Notes under the pieces: model-generated
Database searches by the model: none
What the model was told of the DNA's origin: nothing
Seen by the model: only the letters and a program-made list of their open reading frames with translations
NCBI GenBank assembly: GCA_905216175.1
Contig: CAJMSV010000002.1
Span: forward strand, 1-64,000
Length of the DNA stretch: 64,000 nt
Source of the DNA: an uncultured bacterium
GTDB lineage: Bacteria; Actinomycetota; Coriobacteriia; Coriobacteriales; Coriobacteriaceae
Direction of reading: 5' to 3'
Position numbers and translations under genes: made by a program
Part shown: one piece after another, positions 1-8,459 of the stretch
How positions within the stretch are numbered: position 1 is the stretch's first letter
Layout: every line of letters starts with the position of its first letter

Positions 1-131
1 TAAGCGAGCAAGGTGACGTGAAAGAGGAGGGAAGCGTACTTCGGTACGCGACCGACGATTGAACGTCAGATTGCCGCTTAGGGGCGTTTGCAGCGTCGAG
101 CCGTTACGCGGTTTGGTAAAACCGCGTAACC
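1..131. other. Intergenic fold-backs downstream of lacC
   Basis: No gene is visible. Bases 1-19 and 63-80 are imperfectly complementary, so positions 1-80 can fold into one long hairpin that contains a small hairpin at 34-49 with a TTCG loop. A second, perfect hairpin with 12-bp arms lies at 103-130, just after the lacC stop. It lacks a T-tract, so it may be an mRNA 3'-end stabiliser rather than an intrinsic terminator. Confidence 0.5.
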
Positions 132-1067
132 CTACAGTTCAGTCACGACAACACTGTTGTAGACCTCGTCCCAGCGGTCCATGACCAGGTGGCCGGTCTT
201 GGGATCCATGGCGTTGAGCTTGCCGCAGGTATTGGCGGTCTTGAGCACCGTGACGTCGTCGACACCAGCCGCAATGGCATGCGCAAAGCCGGCGATGGTC
301 GAGTCGCCGGAACCCGTCGCGTTCACAGCCGTAATCGCGGGCGTCTTGGCGCGGAACGCGCGACCCTCATGGAAGCCCACCGAACCGGCAGCGCCCATCG
401 AAACGACAACCCAGGGAATACCGTCAAAGCGGCCATCGCCGGCAAGCGCCTCGCGCAGGGCATCGACATCATCGGTCGTAAAGGACGTACCCAGCAGGCC
501 GTTAATCTCGGTCAGGTTGGGCTTTACGAGCTCAGGCTTAGCGTCAGACTCCAGCGCGGCCTCCAGCGATGCACCCGAGGTGTCGAGCAGCACCTTGGCG
601 CCCGCCTCCTCGGCGATCTTGACGAGCTCGGCATAGTAGCCGGCATCGACACCACGCGGCAGCGAGCCCGAAAGCGTCACAACGTCCGCCTTCGCTGCAA
701 GCTCGGCGAACTTGGCCGTAAAGGCCTCGAGCTCGGCCGGGGTGATCTGCGGGCCGCTCTCCAGCAGCTCGGTCTGATTACCCTCGTGCAGGATATTCAG
801 GCAAATGCGCGTCTCGCCGGCAATGGGCACAAAGTCGTTCTTGACGCCATCGGCATCCATAAGCTCGGCCATATAGGCACCCATGTGTCCGCCGAGCAGA
901 CCGGTCGCGAGCACATCGTCGCCCAACTGCAGCAGCACACGGCTCACGTTGAGGCCCTTGCCGCCAGCGGTCTTTTCGGGCGTCACACGGTTAACATCGT
1001 CGATGATCAACTTGTCGAGCTGATAGCGCGTATCAATCGACGGGTTCATGGTAACGGTCAGAATCAT
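132..1067 (-). CDS. lacC: Tagatose-6-phosphate kinase / 1-phosphofructokinase family (LacC)
   Basis: PfkB-family sugar kinase of 311 residues. It probably phosphorylates tagatose 6-phosphate to the 1,6-bisphosphate with ATP in the cytoplasm. The N-terminus MILTVTMNPSIDTRYQL and the first PfkB signature (TAGGKGLNVSRVL) are typical. The C-terminal signature NATGSGDSTIAGF contains the catalytic Asp. The ATG at 1067 is chosen because AGGAG lies 8 nt upstream; an in-frame ATG at 1109 has no such support. It is the last gene of lacA-lacB-lacX-lacC, which favours tagatose 6-phosphate over fructose 1-phosphate as substrate. A very close paralogue of identical length lies at 29367-30302. Confidence 0.88.
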   Translation of the reverse strand: MILTVTMNPSIDTRYQLDKLIIDDVNRVTPEKTAGGKGLNVSRVLLQLGDDVLATGLLGGHMGAYMAELMDADGVKNDFVPIAGETRICLNILHEGNQTELLESGPQITPAELEAFTAKFAELAAKADVVTLSGSLPRGVDAGYYAELVKIAEEAGAKVLLDTSGASLEAALESDAKPELVKPNLTEINGLLGTSFTTDDVDALREALAGDGRFDGIPWVVVSMGAAGSVGFHEGRAFRAKTPAITAVNATGSGDSTIAGFAHAIAAGVDDVTVLKTANTCGKLNAMDPKTGHLVMDRWDEVYNSVVVTEL

Positions 1068-1120
1068 GTTGAACTCCTGTTCCGGGGCGGCATGACCCGC
1101 CCCAAACATACGATAGCTCG

Positions 1121-2002
1121 TTAAAGAATCTCGATCTCAAAGCCGCGGGTAACGGTCTCCCCCGGCTTGGCCACCAGGCAGCCACGCTTGTGCTCCAGAA
1201 TATCGTCCTCGTCGGAGCAGGTGGACAGGCCGCCCCACGGTTCCACGGCCACAAAGTCGCCCTCGGGCTTGCTCCACACAATCAGGTACGGCATATCGGG
1301 GAACGTCAGGCGCACGCCCTTGTCCTCGGTCTTCTTGGTCAGCGTAACCACGCGGCTCTCGAGCACGTCGAAGATGGTCTCCGCGAAGTCAAAGAGTTCA
1401 TGGGTAAGCGGCAGGTTCTGGCCGATCATGGGGTTCTTGCTGCGATGCTCAACATCAATCAGGCCCGTCGAGGGAACGGCAGTACAGAGCTCGGTGGCCT
1501 CACGCTGCTCAAAACGAAGCTCATAATCGTCATAGGACTCGCCCTCGTCGAGCGGGCACTTAAAGCCGGGGTGACCGCCCACAAAGAACGGCATGTCCTC
1601 GGTGCCCTCATTGGTCACCTCGTACGACACGGCCACCTTTTCCGAATCGATCGTGTAACGAGCAACGATCTTAAACGGATACGGGTACTGCTCGAGCAAC
1701 TCGGCATGGTCGGCAGAGCTTAGGCTCAGCGCGACCATGTTGTCGCCCTGCTCCTCGAGCTTCCACTCCTGTTTGCGAGCAAAGCCGTGACGGGCAAGCT
1801 TGACCTCGCGGCCACCCATGGTCATTGCGTGACCATCTCGAAGGCCGCCGCAGATCGGGAAACAAATGGGTGCCTGGCCCGACCACACCGCCGGGTCGCC
1901 CTGCCACAGGTACTCACGGCCGTTGGCCGCAATAGAAGTGAACGACCCGCCCGCCGTGCTCAGTGCCACGCGGATAGAACCGTTATCAAGAACAAACTCC
2001 AT
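1121..2002 (-). CDS. lacX: Aldose 1-epimerase-like protein, LacX type
   Basis: Galactose mutarotase-fold protein of 293 residues, similar to the LacX protein of Firmicute lac operons. The segment GREYLWQGDPAVWSGQAPICFPICGG near residue 40 is the recognisable substrate-pocket region, and GGHPGF near residue 170 is also conserved. The true substrate of LacX proteins is not firmly established; an anomeric sugar or sugar phosphate is likely. The start at 2002 follows a GGAAGG ribosome site; an upstream ATG at 2035 is less likely. It lies 53 nt upstream of lacC and a paralogue sits beside the second lacC. Confidence 0.8.
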   Translation of the reverse strand: MEFVLDNGSIRVALSTAGGSFTSIAANGREYLWQGDPAVWSGQAPICFPICGGLRDGHAMTMGGREVKLARHGFARKQEWKLEEQGDNMVALSLSSADHAELLEQYPYPFKIVARYTIDSEKVAVSYEVTNEGTEDMPFFVGGHPGFKCPLDEGESYDDYELRFEQREATELCTAVPSTGLIDVEHRSKNPMIGQNLPLTHELFDFAETIFDVLESRVVTLTKKTEDKGVRLTFPDMPYLIVWSKPEGDFVAVEPWGGLSTCSDEDDILEHKRGCLVAKPGETVTRGFEIEIL

Positions 2003-2121
2003 AGGAGCCTTCCCTTTCTTACGACAGCCCGCCAAGTCAGTGGGGCTGATAGCAAACCGGCCCGCGCCCCATCACAGAAACGCGAGCCGTCAACGGACTA
2101 GTTAATTACGCCGGATACCCG

Positions 2122-2646
2122 CTAATCGTGGTATTCGCCGCGGTCCCACTTCTCGAGGAACTCGTCAAAGAAGTGCGGGGCGGCCTGAGCCTCGGCGTCG
2201 GCCTTATTGCAGGCATCGATCTTGGCGATCAGGGCATCGTGCTCGGGAGTCTGCTCGTAGGGCTCCTCCAGGAAGGCAAGCATGATATCGGCCATCAGGA
2301 ACTCGCCGGTGATCTTGCCGCCAAAGCCCACGATGTTGGCGTTGAGCTCGCGACGGGCATACAGGGCAGAGGTCATGTCGCGAACCAGGGCGCAGCGGGC
2401 GCCGGGAACCTTGTTGACGGCGTTGGTGATGCCGATGCCGGTGCCGCACAGGGCCACGCCAAAGTCGGCCTTGCCGCTGGCAACAGCCTCGCCCACGGCC
2501 TTACCGTAGATGGGATAGTGCGTACGGGTGTGGCTGTAGGTGCCGCAGTCGAGCACCTTGTAGCCAGCCTGCTCCAGGCGGTCGGCCAGATAGATCTTCT
2601 CGTCCGTAACGATATGGTCGCAACCGATTGCGATGGTCTTCTTCAT
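2122..2646 (-). CDS. lacB: Galactose-6-phosphate isomerase subunit LacB
   Basis: RpiB/LacA/LacB-family protein of 174 residues. With LacA it converts galactose 6-phosphate, released by 6-phospho-beta-galactosidase, to tagatose 6-phosphate. The N-terminus [16 protein letters not shown] and the catalytic-type loop [10 protein letters not shown] (Cys67) are seen directly. LacA follows the same fold but lacks this Cys, as expected for a heteromeric enzyme. It lies 63 nt downstream of lacA and is presumably co-transcribed with it. Confidence 0.93.
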   Translation of the reverse strand: MKKTIAIGCDHIVTDEKIYLADRLEQAGYKVLDCGTYSHTRTHYPIYGKAVGEAVASGKADFGVALCGTGIGITNAVNKVPGARCALVRDMTSALYARRELNANIVGFGGKITGEFLMADIMLAFLEEPYEQTPEHDALIAKIDACNKADAEAQAAPHFFDEFLEKWDRGEYHD

Positions 2647-2709
2647 CAGAACGTCCTTTCGTCTGAATTCACAAGTTGAGGTAGAAGTTCGAGTTCTCGG
2701 TGGCTCTCG

Positions 2710-3138
2710 TTAGGCCATCTTGTTGAGCATGTCGACACGGATCTGGTGACGGCCGCCGGCGTACTGTGCACGCAGGAACTCGCGGGCGATCTTCTTGGCG
2801 ACCTCGGTGCCCACAACGCCCGGGCCCATGGTGACCATGCGCGAGCCGTTGTGCTCGCGGGTCATGTAGGCGGAACGCTCGTCGGAAATGTTGGCGACGA
2901 CCATACCCTTAATCTTGACGGCGGCCATATAGGAGCCGACGCCGTACTTATCGAATGCGAAGCCCTGGGAATCCTTGTGCTCCAGCAGGTCCTTGGCAAC
3001 GGCGGTCGCGGAATCGACAAAGTCCGCGGCAGGGGTCTCGGAATAGTCGACGACCTCGTGACCGTCGGCGATGAGCATCTCCTTGATGGACTCCTTCATC
3101 GACATACCGTCGGCATCGGAAGCGATTACAACCCTCAT
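2710..3138 (-). CDS. lacA: Galactose-6-phosphate isomerase subunit LacA
   Basis: RpiB-family subunit of 142 residues, first gene of the lac tagatose operon. The N-terminus MRVVIASDADGMSMKESI and the segment ISDERSAYMTREHNGSRMVTMG match LacA. The equivalent of the LacB catalytic Cys loop reads FDKYGVGSY, so LacA alone is unlikely to be active. A strong AAGGAGG lies just upstream of the ATG. The 300-bp upstream region carries palindromes with TTTGTTC and GTTCA half-sites, plausible operators for the DeoR-type regulator at 25374-26138. Confidence 0.92.
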   Translation of the reverse strand: MRVVIASDADGMSMKESIKEMLIADGHEVVDYSETPAADFVDSATAVAKDLLEHKDSQGFAFDKYGVGSYMAAVKIKGMVVANISDERSAYMTREHNGSRMVTMGPGVVGTEVAKKIAREFLRAQYAGGRHQIRVDMLNKMA

Positions 3139-3231
3139 GACATCCTCCTTGAGAGATACGCAGGTGCGTAGTTTCTGTTTGGAAGTGTTGAATCGCGTTC
3201 AGGTCCGGGCATCTGAATGTGCGGTTCTTCA

Positions 3232-3308
3232 CTGTTCATGTTTATTTGAACACATTCGAACAGTAACTGCAACAACTATTTGTTTATCTTTGTTCTTTTT
3301 TGAACAAA
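3232..3308. promoter_or_regulatory. Palindromic operator candidates upstream of lacA
   Basis: Positions 3289-3308 form a palindrome with 7-bp arms (TTTGTTC and GAACAAA) around six T. A second nested palindrome at 3232-3263 has CTGTTC and GAACAG ends and an inner GTTCA/TGAAC pair. DeoR-family sugar regulators such as LacR bind AT-rich sites of this sort upstream of lac operons. Assignment to the DeoR protein of this window is inference. The stretch 3139-3445 contains no gene; the rest of it holds a terminator at 3372-3411 and a direct-repeat pair at 3310-3339. Confidence 0.45.
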
Positions 3309-3309
3309 T

Positions 3310-3339
3310 ATCGTTCACGGATGATTGCTGACCGTTTGA
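3310..3339 (+). promoter_or_regulatory. LytTR-like direct-repeat pair
   Basis: ATCGTTCAC (3310) and ACCGTTTGA (3331) are spaced exactly 21 bp start to start. The lac operon runs away on the opposite strand. The motif matches the pairs in front of the EIIA gene and the three PTS sets. Confidence 0.4.
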
Positions 3340-3371
3340 GCCGGGCGCGGACGTAGCGATCATGTGTTCAA

Positions 3372-3411
3372 CAAACAAAAGGGCGGCCAAGAACGTATCT
3401 CGGCCGCCCTT
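3372..3411 (-). terminator. Rho-independent terminator of the membrane-protein gene
   Basis: On the minus strand AAGGGCGGCC and GGCCGCCCTT pair, followed by TTTGTTTG. It lies just after the stop of the gene at 3446-4477. Confidence 0.75.
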
Positions 3412-3445
3412 CTTACGGTTGATCTTCCAAAGATCGCTTTGCCGC

Positions 3446-4477
3446 CTACTCAGACTGCCCGCTCTTCTTGGCATGTCTGGACGGAGCGCTCAAGAAACGA
3501 CCCGTCAAATAGTTCGCCGGGCCGGAAATATCGATCCCCAGCAGTACGTGTCCCAGCCACAGGAACGCCACGAGCACCAGCAGCGGGATAACGCACGAAG
3601 TCACGATCATCACGATGACGCCTTCGATGAGGTCGGTCACCTGCCGCACGATCTCATCGGTCATCTGCTTGGCGCCGCTGGTCACCGACGTAACAAGGCT
3701 CGATGCCCCATCAGTCAACTGCTCGAGCACGTTTTTGGACGCCGTGGTCTCGGATTTTTTCTTGTTCGATTTTGAGCTGGTCTCGGCTGACTTGTCCGTG
3801 GTGTCGGCCGCGTCCGCAGCGTCCGCAGCCTTTTGCTCAGCTTGCTCAATACTTACGCGATACGTTTCATCGACCTTTTGCGACACCCATACGCTCGCGG
3901 GCACGAGCGCCATGCCGATCACGGCAACCACCAGTACGCGTGTCGCCACACGGCGCAGGACAGTGCTCGTGCTCCAGCGCCCGTGAATGCCGAGCGACAC
4001 CGCAAAGAGCACCAACGCAAACGGGATTAAGATGCCCAAGCCAACCGACCACAAAATGGTTAGCAGGTATTTCTCGAGGTAGAGCACGGCAAGCACGATA
4101 CCCAAGTTTCCCGAAAGCTGCGCGAGCTGCTCGGCAACCGGCGTTCCCGTATCACCCGGCAGCGCGGTAATGCCCGCAGACAGCGCCACGCACGAGGTCG
4201 TGAGCGCCAGTACGTTACCCTTCTTTTGGTCGATGACCTCGATGGTGGAGTCCCAAGTTTTGGTATCGGCGAAATGCGGACGAGCTACAAAGCCCGACAG
4301 CAGCGCCAGTACCACGAGCGCAACGATAAAGCCAATCTGCAGCTTTTTGTTTGCGCACACGACATCGGACAGGCTGGGCTGCAGCTCTGTTACCGTCGTG
4401 TGCTCGGTTATCTGGACAGAACGCCCATGAGCCATCTCGTGCGCGTCTCTTTTTTGTATTGACCCGTTATCCGGCAT
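3446..4477 (-). CDS. Multi-pass membrane protein of unknown function
   Basis: Protein of 343 residues that I do not recognise. Hydrophobic segments lie near residues 47-66, 92-110, 128-170 (probably two), 184-203 and 285-318. Between the last two is a hydrophilic Ala/Asp/Ser/Lys-rich stretch (about 220-250) likely to be flexible or coiled-coil. The first 45 residues are polar and cytoplasmic in appearance. A strong GAGGAGG lies 7 nt before the ATG at 4477 and a clean terminator follows the gene, so it is probably monocistronic. Nothing links it to the surrounding lactose genes apart from position. Confidence 0.6.
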   Translation of the reverse strand: MPDNGSIQKRDAHEMAHGRSVQITEHTTVTELQPSLSDVVCANKKLQIGFIVALVVLALLSGFVARPHFADTKTWDSTIEVIDQKKGNVLALTTSCVALSAGITALPGDTGTPVAEQLAQLSGNLGIVLAVLYLEKYLLTILWSVGLGILIPFALVLFAVSLGIHGRWSTSTVLRRVATRVLVVAVIGMALVPASVWVSQKVDETYRVSIEQAEQKAADAADAADTTDKSAETSSKSNKKKSETTASKNVLEQLTDGASSLVTSVTSGAKQMTDEIVRQVTDLIEGVIVMIVTSCVIPLLVLVAFLWLGHVLLGIDISGPANYLTGRFLSAPSRHAKKSGQSE

Positions 4478-4570
4478 TTGGATACCTCCTCAGTCCGGTG
4501 GTTAATGCGAATGGAAGTATACCCACCGAGCAAAAATCGAACGGGAAGACGAACGGAGCGCACCAAGACT

Positions 4571-4612
4571 GTCCCCAATGACTAGTCATTTAAGAACGTC
4601 CCCAATGACTAT
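4571..4612. repeat. Direct repeat of GTCCCCAATGACTA with internal palindrome
   Basis: The 14-mer GTCCCCAATGACTA occurs at 4571 and again at 4599. The first copy runs into the perfect palindrome AATGACTAGTCATT. Related words occur at 54384 (CGTCCCCAATGGCTAAAG) and, inverted, at 63041 (TAGTCATTGGGG). Confidence 0.5.
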
Positions 4613-4641
4613 CTCGGGATGAGTTGCGGGGAGGAGGACAG

Positions 4642-4675
4642 AAAAAGCCCTACCGCGGGTAGCGGCAGAGCTTTT
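4642..4675 (-). terminator. Terminator after the lactose-type EIIA gene
   Basis: On the minus strand GCTCTGCC pairs with GGTAGGGC around a short loop and is followed by TTTTTC. It lies 28 nt after the EIIA stop. Confidence 0.7.
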
Positions 4676-4702
4676 GGAAGGGGACTTGGTTGTGAGGACT
4701 CG

Positions 4703-5041
4703 TTAGGCGAGCTTGGCCTCGAGCTCGGCAATGCGCTTGTAGGCATCGATGGTAAAGCGGGCCTGCTTCTCCAGGATCATAGTGGTCATGAGGGTATCCT
4801 GAGCGTGAGCCATGATGAAGGTCATCTCCATCTCGCCACCGCCGGCCTCCTGCGAAAGCAGCTTGGTCTGCGTGTCGTGGGCGCCGATAAGTGCATCGCT
4901 GGCATCCTTGTGCAGCTGTTCGGCCTTCTCAAAATCGCCCTCGCGAGCAGCATCGAGCGCTGCAAGCAGATCGGTCTGGGCGTCACCTGCGTATGCGACA
5001 ATCTCGAATCCAACCATCGAGATTTCTTCTTTGGTTGCCAT
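4703..5041 (-). CDS. lacF: PTS lactose/cellobiose-family EIIA
   Basis: All-alpha PTS IIA protein of 112 residues, the phosphocarrier between HPr and the EIIB domains. The C-terminal motif IMAHAQDTLMT carries the phosphorylatable His79, matching His78 of characterised LacF. It is the only lactose-family EIIA in the window, whereas four EIICB permeases are present and none carries a fused EIIA. It therefore probably serves several of them. The gene is monocistronic with a terminator at 4642-4675. Two ACCGTTCA-type repeats 21 bp apart lie about 125 bp upstream. Confidence 0.92.
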   Translation of the reverse strand: MATKEEISMVGFEIVAYAGDAQTDLLAALDAAREGDFEKAEQLHKDASDALIGAHDTQTKLLSQEAGGGEMEMTFIMAHAQDTLMTTMILEKQARFTIDAYKRIAELEAKLA

Positions 5042-5165
5042 GTTGCGTTCCTTTCACATATGAACCAATGGAGAGCATCGCGTCCGGGCATACGCGTTGC
5101 GTTCTGTATGACAGAAACATTAACATTCAAACAAAAAAGAACAGCGCAAAACGTAATTTCAAGCT

Positions 5166-5195
5166 ATGAACGGTCACTTTTCGCCCGTGAACGGC
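5166..5195 (-). promoter_or_regulatory. LytTR-like direct-repeat pair upstream of EIIA
   Basis: On the minus strand GCCGTTCAC (5195-5187) and ACCGTTCAT (5174-5166) are 21 bp apart, in the direction of the EIIA gene. ACCGTTCAT fits the published LytTR-type site pattern at every position. Confidence 0.5.
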
Positions 5196-5255
5196 TTTTA
5201 AACCAATCTGAACAATATCGAACACAGTTAGTGACAACCCAAACAGGACCGCACC

Positions 5256-6260
5256 CTAACGCAAATCGCGCACCGTATCGCCCTCTACGAGCACACCGGG
5301 GATCAGCATGTGCTCCACGCCAGACGCACCCCCATCGGCGCCGGCAATCTTGTCGACCGCCCACATGCCGACGCGCTTGTTGTCAAAGCGCACCGTGGTC
5401 AGGCGACGGTCGGGCACGATATCGCCCAGACTATCGTCAACACCCACCACGCTCACGTCCTGGGGCACGCACTTCCCGCGCGACTCGAGCCCACGGATGC
5501 AGCCGTAGGCCATGGCGTCGTTGGAGGCATAAATGGCCGTGCAGGTCGGATCATCCGCAAGCACCTGGCCGGCAGCATATCCACTCTGCGCCGTCCAGTC
5601 GCCGCGCACGAGCTGCGGGGGCTCAATGCCATGCACACGCAATGTCTCACGCCAGCCTTCCTCGCGCCGCATGCCCGAAAGCGAGCGCTCGGGACACGAG
5701 ATAAAGTGCACGGTCTTGTGTCCCTGCCCCAGCAAGTACTCGACCACTTGGCGTGAACAATCGAACTGATCGTTATCGACCGTCGAGCACAGCGGATGCT
5801 CCAGCATGGTAACGAGCACTGTCTGCATACCGGGCAGCGGTTCAAAGGTTCCAAAGTCCGCCGGCATGCGGTTCATGATTACAACCATACCGTCCACTGG
5901 CAGTGCACTCATACGCGACGATGCGCTCTCAAGGGTATAGGGGTGTCCGTCTACTTTAGTGAGGGTGATGGCATAGCCATGTTTGTCGGCCGCGGCGGCA
6001 AAGCCCTCCATACGGTCGAGGTTGCCGGTACCGGTAATGTTGAACATGGCGACGCCGACGGTCTTAAACTTGCCGCGGCGCAGCGATCGACCGGCAAAAT
6101 TGGGGCGATACCCCAGCTCGCGCATGGCGGCACGCACGCGTTCCTTGGTCTCGGGGCGCACGCTGGGCGAATCGTGCACGGTGCGCGAGACCGTCTGCTC
6201 CGAGACGCCCGCGAGGCGCGCTACGTCTTTGACGGATACCGATTTTTTAACAGCGGCCAT
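5256..6260 (-). CDS. LacI-family transcriptional regulator (set 1)
   Basis: Repressor of 334 residues with an N-terminal LacI helix-turn-helix (VSVKDVARLAGVSEQTVSRTV, about residues 8-28) and hinge region (GRSLRRGKFKTVGV). A periplasmic-binding-like sugar domain fills the rest. It is divergent from the EIICB and lacG genes that follow and probably represses them. Two 18-bp palindromic sites of the form AATGnnAACGTTnnCATT lie in the 357-bp gap at 6419 and 6539. A phospho-sugar or a beta-galactoside-derived inducer is likely but cannot be told from sequence. Confidence 0.88.
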   Translation of the reverse strand: MAAVKKSVSVKDVARLAGVSEQTVSRTVHDSPSVRPETKERVRAAMRELGYRPNFAGRSLRRGKFKTVGVAMFNITGTGNLDRMEGFAAAADKHGYAITLTKVDGHPYTLESASSRMSALPVDGMVVIMNRMPADFGTFEPLPGMQTVLVTMLEHPLCSTVDNDQFDCSRQVVEYLLGQGHKTVHFISCPERSLSGMRREEGWRETLRVHGIEPPQLVRGDWTAQSGYAAGQVLADDPTCTAIYASNDAMAYGCIRGLESRGKCVPQDVSVVGVDDSLGDIVPDRRLTTVRFDNKRVGMWAVDKIAGADGGASGVEHMLIPGVLVEGDTVRDLR

Positions 6261-6372
6261 AGGTCGATCTTTCTATGTCAACGATGCCATTGGTGGCACT
6301 TTGCGCATTCAAATCAAACGCCTTCAAGTATATCCAACGCCTCCCCCACCATACGCTCACCACCCAAAACCT

Positions 6373-6381
6373 ACCGTTCAC
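6373..6381 (+). promoter_or_regulatory. Single ACCGTTCAC site
   Basis: ACCGTTCACCGAC at 6373 has the exact core found at the other PTS promoters, but no partner at 21-22 bp. Confidence 0.35.
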
Positions 6382-6418
6382 CGACATTTTTGCCTCCCCG
6401 GACGGCTTTTGTCGACCA

Positions 6419-6436
6419 AATGTTAACGTTGCCATT
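6419..6436. promoter_or_regulatory. LacI-type operator O1, set 1
   Basis: AATGTTAACGTTGCCATT is an 18-bp near-palindrome with a central ACGT. It shares its form with sites in front of sets 2 and 3. Its partner O2 lies 120 bp downstream, a spacing that would allow DNA looping. Confidence 0.6.
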
Positions 6437-6465
6437 GCGCAAACACAGAGCCACCGGGCGGCTCA

Positions 6466-6519
6466 ACCGTTTACGCGTAAGGAATCGACGGTTCGCAGGC
6501 ACAGGAACCACCGGTTCGC
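6466..6519 (+). promoter_or_regulatory. Array of three LytTR-like repeats upstream of EIICB 1
   Basis: ACCGTTTAC (6466), ACGGTTCGC (6488) and CCGGTTCGC (6511) have their GTT cores 22 and 23 bp apart. They lie between the two LacI-type operators and point towards the PTS gene. Confidence 0.42.
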
Positions 6520-6538
6520 GTCTTTTTTTGTATCGCAA

Positions 6539-6556
6539 AATGGCAACGTCAACATT
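6539..6556. promoter_or_regulatory. LacI-type operator O2, set 1
   Basis: AATGGCAACGTCAACATT is almost the reverse complement of O1. It lies 62 bp before the start codon of the EIICB gene, a position suited to blocking transcription. Confidence 0.6.
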
Positions 6557-6617
6557 TTGGCAACCGAACGCCAAAAACTACCATCGTTGCTAACCCACCG
6601 ACTCTTAGGAGCATTGC

Positions 6618-8393
6618 ATGGAGCAACTCATCGCCATCATCGAAAAGGGCCAGCCCTTTTTCAACGCGATCGCCCGCAACAAGTACCTCAAGGCGATCCG
6701 CGACGGCTTTATCTCCGTCATCCCCATCATCATCTTCTCGTCCATCTTTTGCCTGGTAGCCTCGGTCCCCAACATCTGGGGTTTCTACTGGCCCGATGAC
6801 ATCAACAACGCCCTGTGGAAGTGCTACAACTACTCCATGGGCATCCTGGCCATCGCCTGCGCCGCCACCACGGCCAAGCACTTCGCCGACGCCCAGAACC
6901 GCGATCTGCCCAAGAACAACCAGATCAACTTCATCTCGTGCATGTGCGCGGCCATCATCGGCTTCTTGCTCCTTTCGAGCGACACCATCGCCACGGACGC
7001 CGCCAGCGGCTTCAACACGACCTACCTTGGTTCCAAGGGCCTGCTGACCGCCTTTATCGCTGCGTTTGTGACCGGCATCATCTACAAGTTCTTCATTAAG
7101 CGCAACATCACCGTCAAGATGCCCGAGCAGGTTCCGCCCAACATCTCGCAGACCTTCAAGGACATCATCCCCTTCTCCGTCTGCATCACCGTCTTTTGGG
7201 TCTTTGACATCGTCTTCCGCGCTGCCTTTGGCTTCTGCTTTGCCCAGGGCGTTATCCAGGTGTTCCAGCCCCTGTTCACCGCTGCCGACGGCTACATCGG
7301 CCTCGCTGTGATCTACGGCGCCATGAGCCTGTTCTGGTTCGTCGGCGTCCACGGCCCCTCGATCGTCGAGCCCGCCATCGCTGCCGCTCTCGTTGCCAAT
7401 ATGACCGACAACCTGGCCGCATTCCAGGCTGGCCAGCACGCTTCCGCTGTCCTGACCCAGGGTGCCCAGTACTTCGTCGTCTGCATGGGCGGCACCGGCG
7501 CCACACTCGTCCTGGTCTTTATGTTCTGCTTCCTGGCCAAGTCTCAGGAGATGCGCGCCGTCGGCAAGGCCGCCATTGTCCCCGTCTGCTTTGCCGTCAA
7601 CGAGCCGCTGCTGTTCGCCGCGCCCATCGTGCTCAACCCCGTCTTCTTTGTCCCGTTTGTCTTTGCCCCGATCGCCAACATCTGGATCCTCAAGATCTTT
7701 ATCGACTTCTTGGGCATGAACGGCTTTATGTACACCCTGCCCTGGACCGTCCCCGGCCCCATCGGCACCATCATGGGCCTGGGCTTCCAGCCGCTCGCCT
7801 TTGTGATGCTCGCCCTTATCCTGGTCGTCGACTTCGTTCTGTACTACCCGTTCTTCCGAGCCTATGACGCCCAGAAGTGCGCCGAGGAGGCCGAGATCTC
7901 CCAGGAGGAGCTTGCCGCCAAGAACGCCGAGAAGGCCGCCAAGCTTAACGATGCCTTCCAGGGCAAGGCCGATGCCAAGAGCGTTGCCGCCGGCGCCGCC
8001 GCCGAGGCCGTAAAGGCCGACGCCCCCGCCGCCTCCGCAGCACCCGCTGCCGAGGCAACGACCGCCAGCGACCTCAACGGCAAGCGCGTGCTCGTGCTCT
8101 GCCAGGGCGGCGGTACCTCGGGCCTGCTCGCCAACGCGCTGGCCAAGGCCGCCAAGGAGCGCGGCATCAATCTTGAGACCGCTGCCGAGGCCTATGGCAA
8201 CCACGTTGACATGCTCCCCGACTTTGACCTGGTCGTCCTGGCCCCGCAGGCCGCCAGCTACCTGGCCGACCTGCAGAAAGACTGCGAGCGCGTGGGCAAC
8301 AAGTGCGTCGCCTGCCGCGGTAAGCAGTACATCGAGCTCTCCCAGAACGGCGACAAGTCTCTCGCCTTCGTGAGTGAACAGCTTTCGAAGTAA
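6618..8393 (+). CDS. lacE: PTS lactose-type EIICB permease 1
   Basis: Fused transporter of 591 residues that imports and phosphorylates a beta-galactoside such as lactose. The EIIC domain (about 1-430) has around ten hydrophobic segments and the family motifs GVHGPSIVEP and NEPLLFAAPIVLNP. An Ala/Glu/Lys-rich linker (about 430-480) leads to an EIIB domain whose phosphocysteine is Cys495 (VLVLCQGGGTSGLLANAL). No EIIA domain is fused. GGAGCATTGC precedes the ATG. It is co-transcribed with lacG 66 nt downstream, with a hairpin in the gap, and is probably controlled by the divergent LacI protein. Confidence 0.92.
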   Translation: MEQLIAIIEKGQPFFNAIARNKYLKAIRDGFISVIPIIIFSSIFCLVASVPNIWGFYWPDDINNALWKCYNYSMGILAIACAATTAKHFADAQNRDLPKNNQINFISCMCAAIIGFLLLSSDTIATDAASGFNTTYLGSKGLLTAFIAAFVTGIIYKFFIKRNITVKMPEQVPPNISQTFKDIIPFSVCITVFWVFDIVFRAAFGFCFAQGVIQVFQPLFTAADGYIGLAVIYGAMSLFWFVGVHGPSIVEPAIAAALVANMTDNLAAFQAGQHASAVLTQGAQYFVVCMGGTGATLVLVFMFCFLAKSQEMRAVGKAAIVPVCFAVNEPLLFAAPIVLNPVFFVPFVFAPIANIWILKIFIDFLGMNGFMYTLPWTVPGPIGTIMGLGFQPLAFVMLALILVVDFVLYYPFFRAYDAQKCAEEAEISQEELAAKNAEKAAKLNDAFQGKADAKSVAAGAAAEAVKADAPAASAAPAAEATTASDLNGKRVLVLCQGGGTSGLLANALAKAAKERGINLETAAEAYGNHVDMLPDFDLVVLAPQAASYLADLQKDCERVGNKCVACRGKQYIELSQNGDKSLAFVSEQLSK

Positions 8394-8402
8394 GTAACGC
8401 TT

Positions 8403-8436
8403 AGGGCCAGCCGACCATCCAAGACCGGCTGGCCCT
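8403..8436 (+). terminator. Intra-operon hairpin between EIICB 1 and lacG 1
   Basis: AGGGCCAGCCG and CGGCTGGCCCT form an 11-bp stem followed by TCGATTT. The T-tract is poor, so it may only attenuate transcription or protect the upstream mRNA. Confidence 0.5.
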
Positions 8437-8459
8437 TCGATTTAGACGATTGGATCATC

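Noticed and set aside
6549..8204. 551-codon minus-strand frame opposite EIICB 1
   Set aside because: Shadow of the PTS gene; Gly/Asp/Glu-rich nonsense without start signals.
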